Assembly: GCA_006226375.1 (NCBI GenBank)
Contig: SBHC01000017.1
Coordinates: 1-64,000 of the forward strand
DNA length: 64,000 bases
Direction: 5' to 3'
DNA from: Deltaproteobacteria bacterium
GTDB taxonomy: Bacteria; Myxococcota_C; UBA6777
Of this stretch, positions 59,793-64,000 are shown in pieces. Below the pieces are notes generated by a model, which was not told where the DNA came from, did no database searches, and saw nothing but the letters and a program-made list of their open reading frames with translations. The position numbers and the translations under genes were made by a program. How positions within the stretch are numbered: position 1 is the first letter of the stretch; every line of letters starts with the position of its first letter.

Positions 59793-60496
59793 GCGTCACC
59801 TCCTTCCTTGGGTTTGTCTTCTTCGTGGGTGGTTACTTCCTCTGCCGCCGGAACTGTTCCTTCAACTTCAGCAGGCGCCTCTTGTACAGCGTCTTCTTCC
59901 GTCGCGGTAGCTTCGGTGGAGGCGGCTTCCTGTGCCAAGTCCTCTTCGACTTGCTCGGCCACATAGAGGTGCGACGGGGTGTAGATGTGCTCGATGGTTT
60001 GCATCAGGTAACGGATGGTGAGCAACCCAAACGTGTAGGGAAAGACCAGCAAGGCGTACCAGATGGGGAGCTTGAAGGTTCCCAGGTGAACGTATTCCAT
60101 CGACTTGGCGTTCAAATAGAACTGCATAAAGACGATGGTTCGGTAGGTCAGGATCCCACAGCCCAGGAAGGAGACAAATCCGATCAATATCTTGTTGATC
60201 TTGAGTCCCATTCCAGCCAGCACCCGGCTGAACGCATCAATGCTGATGTGCTCGTTGGAGGAGACGGCCAGGCTTGCACCGATCAACCCCAACCATACGG
60301 TCAGGTGTTGGGCGAGAACATCAGAAAAAGGCAGACCCTTTCCTAGAAAGTTCCGGAGCAGCACGTGTAGGGTTCCTACAATCAGAATCGTAAAGATCCC
60401 CACAACCAGGAGACCACGTTCCAACTTCTGGACCTTGGAGTCGACAGCCTGCCAGCCTCGCAGCCAACCAGGGAATGAATGTTCTTTCTCTTGCAT
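59789..60496 (-). CDS. dctQ: TRAP transporter small permease (DctQ/TatQ)
   Basis: 235 residues from the ATG at 60496. Four membrane helices (about 33-55, 67-88, 103-122 and 141-160) in the DctQ layout, with the LLRNFLGKGLPFSDVLAQHL and SNEHISIDAFSR signatures near 47-95. After about 185 an acidic Glu/Ala/Thr tail (about 50 residues) extends into the cytosol. No clear ribosome site. It pairs with DctM as the membrane part of the transporter. Confidence 0.9.
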   Translation of the reverse strand: MQEKEHSFPGWLRGWQAVDSKVQKLERGLLVVGIFTILIVGTLHVLLRNFLGKGLPFSDVLAQHLTVWLGLIGASLAVSSNEHISIDAFSRVLAGMGLKINKILIGFVSFLGCGILTYRTIVFMQFYLNAKSMEYVHLGTFKLPIWYALLVFPYTFGLLTIRYLMQTIEHIYTPSHLYVAEQVEEDLAQEAASTEATATEEDAVQEAPAEVEGTVPAAEEVTTHEEDKPKEGGDA

Positions 60497-60532
60497 GGTA
60501 TTCCACAACAACGTTTGGAGGATGAAAGGGGG

Positions 60533-61546
60533 TTACTTCAACTGGCCTTTTCGGTACTTCCGAATGGCGTTGATGATCTTCATGTAATCGGACTTGCTGT
60601 AGAGTTTGCCGATGAAGTACTTGTTGACCTTGGCCGCAATCTGGCGCACTTCGCGCTTCTGCTTTTTGGTCATCTTGATGCCTTTGATGCCGCGCTTGCG
60701 CAGAGTCTTGAGCGCACGTCGGTTGTCGCGACGGACAATCTTAAGGAGCAAGCGGTGGTACTTTGCCGCCGTCTTCAACAGGATCTTCTGGAGGTTGGGG
60801 GGCAACCGGTCAAAGGACTTCTTGGAGACGACGGTGGCGCCGAGGCCGATCGCAAAGCGGTAAGCCACGCGGTATTTGACATACGAGTGCCACTGCATCG
60901 CAATCAAAGTCAGCGGAGTACCTACGACGGTGTCGATGGTTCCCGTTTGCAGACCTTGACGAACGTGCAAGAGGCCGAGGAGACGAGGGGTAAGACCGCC
61001 CTTGTCGGAGAATTGCTTGGTGATGGGGTCGTCGGTCCAGGCCCAGATCTTGGCCTTCTTGAGGTCGTCGATCGATTGCAGACGGAGCTTGGAGAACAAG
61101 TAGATGTAGCCCAGGTCGCCCCAGCCCAAGAGGACAAAACCTTTGTCCAGCAATTGCTTGCGGAGGTGGCTGTCGAGGTGACGACGGACCGCGTACAATT
61201 CCTTGTAGCTACGGAACATAAAGGGAAGCTGAAGGGCGAGCAACGCCGGGTTGATCTGGGACAGACCAATCGCAGTGATCGCCGCTCCTTGCAGGCTGTC
61301 GAGGCGAACCTTGCGGACCACCACTTTCTCATCGCCCATACGACCGCCGGTGTACAACTTAATACGGAGCTTGCCTTTGGACTTCTTGCGGACTTCCCAA
61401 CGGAACGCATCCATCACCTTCACCCAGCTAGAGCCTTTCGGAGCCAGGGTCGCAATACGGAGGGTGTAGCGCTTGGCGGAAGCCAGGTGGGGGAGGGCTA
61501 CCAAACAGCCCAACAAACAAGCAATCCACAGCAGATGTTTTCGCAT
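60533..61546 (-). CDS. dctP: TRAP transporter substrate-binding protein (DctP/TatP)
   Basis: 337 residues from the ATG at 61546 (GGGAGA 7 nt upstream; the longer frame has no site). Signal peptide about 1-23 (HLASA-KR). Periplasmic DctP fold: TLRIATLAPKGSSWVKVMDA near 27-46, QGAAITAIGLSQINP near 86-100, GLLHVRQGLQTGTIDTVVGTPL near 191-212. The usual carboxylate-binding Arg lies in the 150-170 region (not pinned). With the adjacent TatT lipoprotein it forms the periplasmic part of a TPAT-type system. Confidence 0.92.
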   Translation of the reverse strand: MRKHLLWIACLLGCLVALPHLASAKRYTLRIATLAPKGSSWVKVMDAFRWEVRKKSKGKLRIKLYTGGRMGDEKVVVRKVRLDSLQGAAITAIGLSQINPALLALQLPFMFRSYKELYAVRRHLDSHLRKQLLDKGFVLLGWGDLGYIYLFSKLRLQSIDDLKKAKIWAWTDDPITKQFSDKGGLTPRLLGLLHVRQGLQTGTIDTVVGTPLTLIAMQWHSYVKYRVAYRFAIGLGATVVSKKSFDRLPPNLQKILLKTAAKYHRLLLKIVRRDNRRALKTLRKRGIKGIKMTKKQKREVRQIAAKVNKYFIGKLYSKSDYMKIINAIRKYRKGQLK

Positions 61547-61639
61547 ACTCAACTTCTCCCTTTTCTGGATCATGGTACATCCAAGTACATTCACGGCTGA
61601 ACGCTGGAACGATATGTTCGCGATCAAGATAGAGGTCTA

Positions 61640-61664
61640 AAAGAGGCTGTATCCTAGCCTCTTT
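61640..61664 (-). terminator. Stem-loop between tatT and dctP
   Basis: AAAGAGGCT pairs with AGCCTCTTT (9 bp) around a 7-nt loop and is followed by T on the minus strand. It lies between the two genes. The T run is short, so it may give partial termination, favouring extra tatT mRNA over the permease, or be an mRNA 3' stabiliser. Confidence 0.45.
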
Positions 61665-61804
61665 CTTGTGGGTTCGTAAAGGTGAGAGGCTTGTCACACC
61701 TTTCCACCCTTAGACGGGACCACCCCACAATCTCTTCAAATTCACCCTGGAAGCCCCCAAGACAACACAGACTTCACAAGGAAAGACGCAAACCCCTCGC
61801 ATCT

Positions 61805-62779
61805 TTAGGGACAGAAGTCGTCGGCACCCATCAACGCAACGCGGGCCATCGCGCGACTCCAGGCGTTCATCAGGTTGAGCTGGGGCTTGTTTTTGATCTT
61901 CACGGTGGTCACTTCTTTGAGCAGCTTTTTGCAGCCCGCCGTGTTGTTGGTCTGCTGCATGTAGAACTTGGCCTGATAGTAGTGAACGATCAGCGCGCTC
62001 TTGTCCGACTTCTCGTAGGCTCTGTCAAAGTTCTCTTTGGCCTTCTTGAGGTCTCCACCCAGCATCTTGGACTGGGAAAAGAGCGTGGCCAGGAAGATGT
62101 GCCCGCCGCCAAAGAAGTAGGAAGCGTCCAAGTCTATGATGCGCTGCATGAGCTTCTTGATCTGTGGGATTTGGGCGGTCAGGTTGGTGTCTTCCAGACC
62201 GTTGATGAGCGCATAACCCCATCCAAATCCGGCCCAGAACAAGGTCGGAACATCGCTGACTTTGGCGCTCTTTTGCAGCCATTCGGTGTAGAGCGGCTTG
62301 CCCAATTTGGCGGCGTCGGAGAAGCCTTTTTGCTTGCGCTCCAAGATCTCAAAACAGTGGTCGCGGCCACGGAGAGCGAGGCGTCGCATGCGAGTTTGAA
62401 GGCGCTCTGCCTGTGCGTCGATGACTTTCTTCTCGTCCATCGTCTTGGCGTTTTGGGCCGCGAGCTTCAACCGGGCGAGCCCTGGCTCCATGAGCAACGC
62501 ATAGCTGGCAAAACCCTGACAAAGAAGCATCTGAAAGTGGTCGCGGCGAGCGGGGCTTTGGTCCTTGCTCAACAGGATCTCGATGAGCTTGAGCTGGCCG
62601 CCGATGGATTGCCAAGCAACGCCCAGGTCGTCTTCCTGAAGGAAGGTGTTAAACGCAGGCTTAACCAGCATGTCGACCATCTTGTCGCGCGTTAGATTTT
62701 CGATGCACGCGCCACCTTGAAGCAACGGTAACCAGCAGAGCAGGCCCAACCACACCATCATCAGAGTTCGCTTGTTCAT
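61805..62779 (-). CDS. TatT lipoprotein of TPAT-type TRAP transporter
   Basis: 324 residues; GAGGA is 4 nt before the ATG. Signal and Cys (LLQGGAC near residue 25) are lipoprotein-like. It is almost all helical with TPR-type spacing: LARLKLAAQNAKTMDEKKVI, FWAGFGWGYALINGLED near 182-198, HIFLATLFSQSKMLGGDLKKAKENFDRAYEKS (given here as two parts, near 226-240 and 241-258). This is the TatT (TAtT, PF16811) family, first described in Treponema as a trimeric TPR partner for TatP (Tp0956/Tp0957). It may trap hydrophobic ligands in the periplasm. First gene of the TRAP operon. Confidence 0.85.
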   Translation of the reverse strand: MNKRTLMMVWLGLLCWLPLLQGGACIENLTRDKMVDMLVKPAFNTFLQEDDLGVAWQSIGGQLKLIEILLSKDQSPARRDHFQMLLCQGFASYALLMEPGLARLKLAAQNAKTMDEKKVIDAQAERLQTRMRRLALRGRDHCFEILERKQKGFSDAAKLGKPLYTEWLQKSAKVSDVPTLFWAGFGWGYALINGLEDTNLTAQIPQIKKLMQRIIDLDASYFFGGGHIFLATLFSQSKMLGGDLKKAKENFDRAYEKSDKSALIVHYYQAKFYMQQTNNTAGCKKLLKEVTTVKIKNKPQLNLMNAWSRAMARVALMGADDFCP

Positions 62780-63050
62780 GAAGTCCTCGATCGTTTCGTG
62801 TTTTGCGGAGGTGAGGCATCCTGATTCAGAATATTTCCAACTGGGATGCGTCTATGAAGGTGTCGCCCGGTTGCATAGGTCTTGGATGAAGTGACAACTT
62901 CCCTTTCGTTCCATATTTAGGGACCTTGTGTCAACCAAGTTTTTGTTGGATGGGCCTCCTGCGGTTGACAACGGTCAACCAAACAGTGAAGGTACGGCCC
63001 TGTTCTATTGGATTGCAATTGGATTGGTTCTATTCTTGGGAGGTACAGCG

Positions 63051-63764
63051 ATGGTTTGGTGGAGAATCGTGAGTCGAAGTGCGTGGAGTTTGGGCTTGCT
63101 GGGGTTGATGTGGGGAGCTTCTCCTGCAGAGGCTAGCCCGGCCAAGGTGAATTTGAAGAGCAAGCGATTCTCCTCTCCTGCGGCTCGTTGGGGCTGGCAG
63201 ACCCCCGCGAAGTTCGCGACGCTTTCTGCCAAAGAAAAGAAGCGTCTACACGCCGGGAAAATCACCGTCATTCTCAAGTATCGCAAGAACGAGAAGGGCA
63301 AAAACATGTTGGTGACGTTGACACGAGGCATTGTCAAAGCGCCCCCCAAAAACGTGTTCAAGACCATGGCGCAGCTCAACAAAGCCCCTGAGTTTATGCC
63401 TCGGATGTTCTACTCCAAAATCAAAAAGAAGCTCGCGCCCAACGTGTACCATGTGCTGCGAAAGCTCAAGATTGCCTGGACCACCATCGTGATGAACATG
63501 CGGATCGAGATGATTAAGAACAAACGCTACAAGTTCAGCCTTATTCGCACCATGAAAAATGGCATCAAAGATTCCATTGGTGCCATGACGTTTGAGCCGA
63601 TCAACGGCGGCAAACACACCTTGGTGACCCAAACCAACTACGTGGACTCTGGGCGTTGGATCCCTGGTTTCATTCGCAAGCCTATTCTTCGCCGCGATCT
63701 TCCCGGTGTGCAGAGAGCCATCCGCAAGCGCACCCTCAGCAACCAAACCTGGAAGAAAAAGTAA
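63051..63764 (+). CDS. Secreted START/SRPBCC-like protein
   Basis: 237 residues from the ATG at 63051, with GGGAGG 7 nt upstream. The frame also opens at 62928 but without a site. Signal peptide about 1-28 (PAEA-SP). The rest has the SRPBCC/START helix-grip look: GIVKAPPKNVFKTMAQLNKAPEFMP near 100-124, LKIAWTTIVMNMRIEM, KYKFSLIRTMKNGIKDSIGAMTFEPINGGKHTLV in the 155-195 region. A C-terminal amphipathic helix follows. It is Lys/Arg-rich. Inferred to bind a hydrophobic ligand in the periplasm. Divergent from the TRAP operon. Confidence 0.75.
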   Translation: MVWWRIVSRSAWSLGLLGLMWGASPAEASPAKVNLKSKRFSSPAARWGWQTPAKFATLSAKEKKRLHAGKITVILKYRKNEKGKNMLVTLTRGIVKAPPKNVFKTMAQLNKAPEFMPRMFYSKIKKKLAPNVYHVLRKLKIAWTTIVMNMRIEMIKNKRYKFSLIRTMKNGIKDSIGAMTFEPINGGKHTLVTQTNYVDSGRWIPGFIRKPILRRDLPGVQRAIRKRTLSNQTWKKK

Positions 63765-63775
63765 CCCGGCCGGGT

Positions 63776-64000
63776 ATGGGTGAGCGCTCTTCCAACCCTG
63801 GCGAGCTGTGGTCTCTCTCGCGAATCGAGTGGAGACAAACATGCAACGACGGAGAGATCGTCCTTCGGTTGTGGGACAGCCAGCGTTGGGAAACACGCGA
63901 ACACATGCTCTCCTGGAGTAACGTTCAGGTATGGGGCGGGCCGCTCGACCCCTCGTTGCAAAGTGAAGCTCCCATCCTCCTCGTTCCAAGCGAGACCTCC
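63776..64000 (+). CDS. Partial ORF of unknown function
   Basis: The frame is open from an ATG at 63776 (11 nt after the SRPBCC stop) to the right edge, 75 codons without a stop. It has no clear ribosome site, so it may be translated by coupling. It encodes MGERSSNPGELWSLSRIEWR at the start and is rich in Trp, Ser, Glu and Arg, with no signal or membrane segment. The same-stretch minus-strand frame overlaps the SRPBCC gene and is not coding. I do not recognise the family. Confidence 0.5.
   Translation, partial: MGERSSNPGELWSLSRIEWRQTCNDGEIVLRLWDSQRWETREHMLSWSNVQVWGGPLDPSLQSEAPILLVPSETS

Noticed and set aside
58704-59966. 420-codon plus-strand frame opposite dctM and dctQ
   Set aside because: Hydrophilic His/Gln-rich shadow of membrane-protein codons; no ribosome site or domain.
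63246-63989. 247-codon minus-strand frame at the right edge
   Set aside because: It overlaps the START-like gene, which has a signal peptide and ribosome site, and shows no domain of its own.

Overview
The window is a piece of a Gram-negative, diderm chromosome with a base composition in the mid-50s percent G+C by eye. Its gene content resembles deltaproteobacterial or myxococcal lineages (Myxococcota, Bradymonadales-like). The signs are cysteine-rich secreted proteins of eukaryote-like appearance, a trypsin-family protease ending in a cysteine motif plus membrane segment plus arginines (MYXO-CTERM-like), a Hanks-type Ser/Thr kinase, an NtrC-type sigma-54 activator, and a TRAP transporter with a TatT lipoprotein. 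This placement is an inference; there is no rRNA, tRNA, CRISPR array, insertion sequence or phage gene to anchor it.

Layout. 1-5.3 kb: a partial cysteine-rich lipoprotein, a His/Met-rich metal-binding protein, a six-BON-domain periplasmic protein with a sigma-54-like promoter, and a small lipoprotein. 5.5-14 kb: a quinone-oxidoreductase-like enzyme, a membrane spermidine-synthase-like protein, the anchored serine protease, an alpha/beta hydrolase and a coiled-coil secreted protein. 14-24.5 kb: a beta-propeller/amidohydrolase fusion, an unassigned P-loop ATPase, an MpaB/Lcp-like oxygenase behind a dense palindromic operator array, a staphylococcal-nuclease-like protein and thrS. 24.5-34.2 kb, all minus strand: a Ser/Thr kinase, an aminosugar-lipid cassette (GNAT, GT2, DegT aminotransferase, UPF0104 membrane protein), a TudS-like DUF523/DUF1722 protein, a YeeZ-like SDR, and a large exported protein ending in a type IV pilin-like segment. 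A saccharopine-dehydrogenase-like gene follows at 34.4-35.6 kb.

35.6-50 kb holds a complete type II secretion operon in the order gspC-D-E-F-G-H-I-J-K-L-M-N. It is preceded by a sigma-54-like promoter (50043-50058) and an NtrC-family activator gene (50353-51822). A near-identical promoter motif precedes the BON-domain gene at 3.2 kb, so the same activator may control both. Several secretion proteins carry unusual basic low-complexity inserts. No prepilin peptidase gene (gspO) is in the window.

52-64 kb: clpX, an MtaD/SsnA-like amidohydrolase, rpsI (with two large insertions) and rplM, a 49-residue membrane protein, a small lipoprotein, an orphan XdhC-like gene, a four-gene TatT-P-Q-M TRAP transporter (TPAT type), a START-like secreted protein and a partial ORF at the right edge. 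The dominant theme is the cell envelope: protein export, surface-anchored or secreted cysteine-rich proteins, envelope sugar modification and periplasmic solute capture. The most rewarding leads are the sigma-54/T2SS wiring, the pilin-like C-terminal fusion, the enlarged ribosomal protein uS9, the arginine-rich inserts in GspD and GspN, and the operator array at 19.87-19.95 kb.
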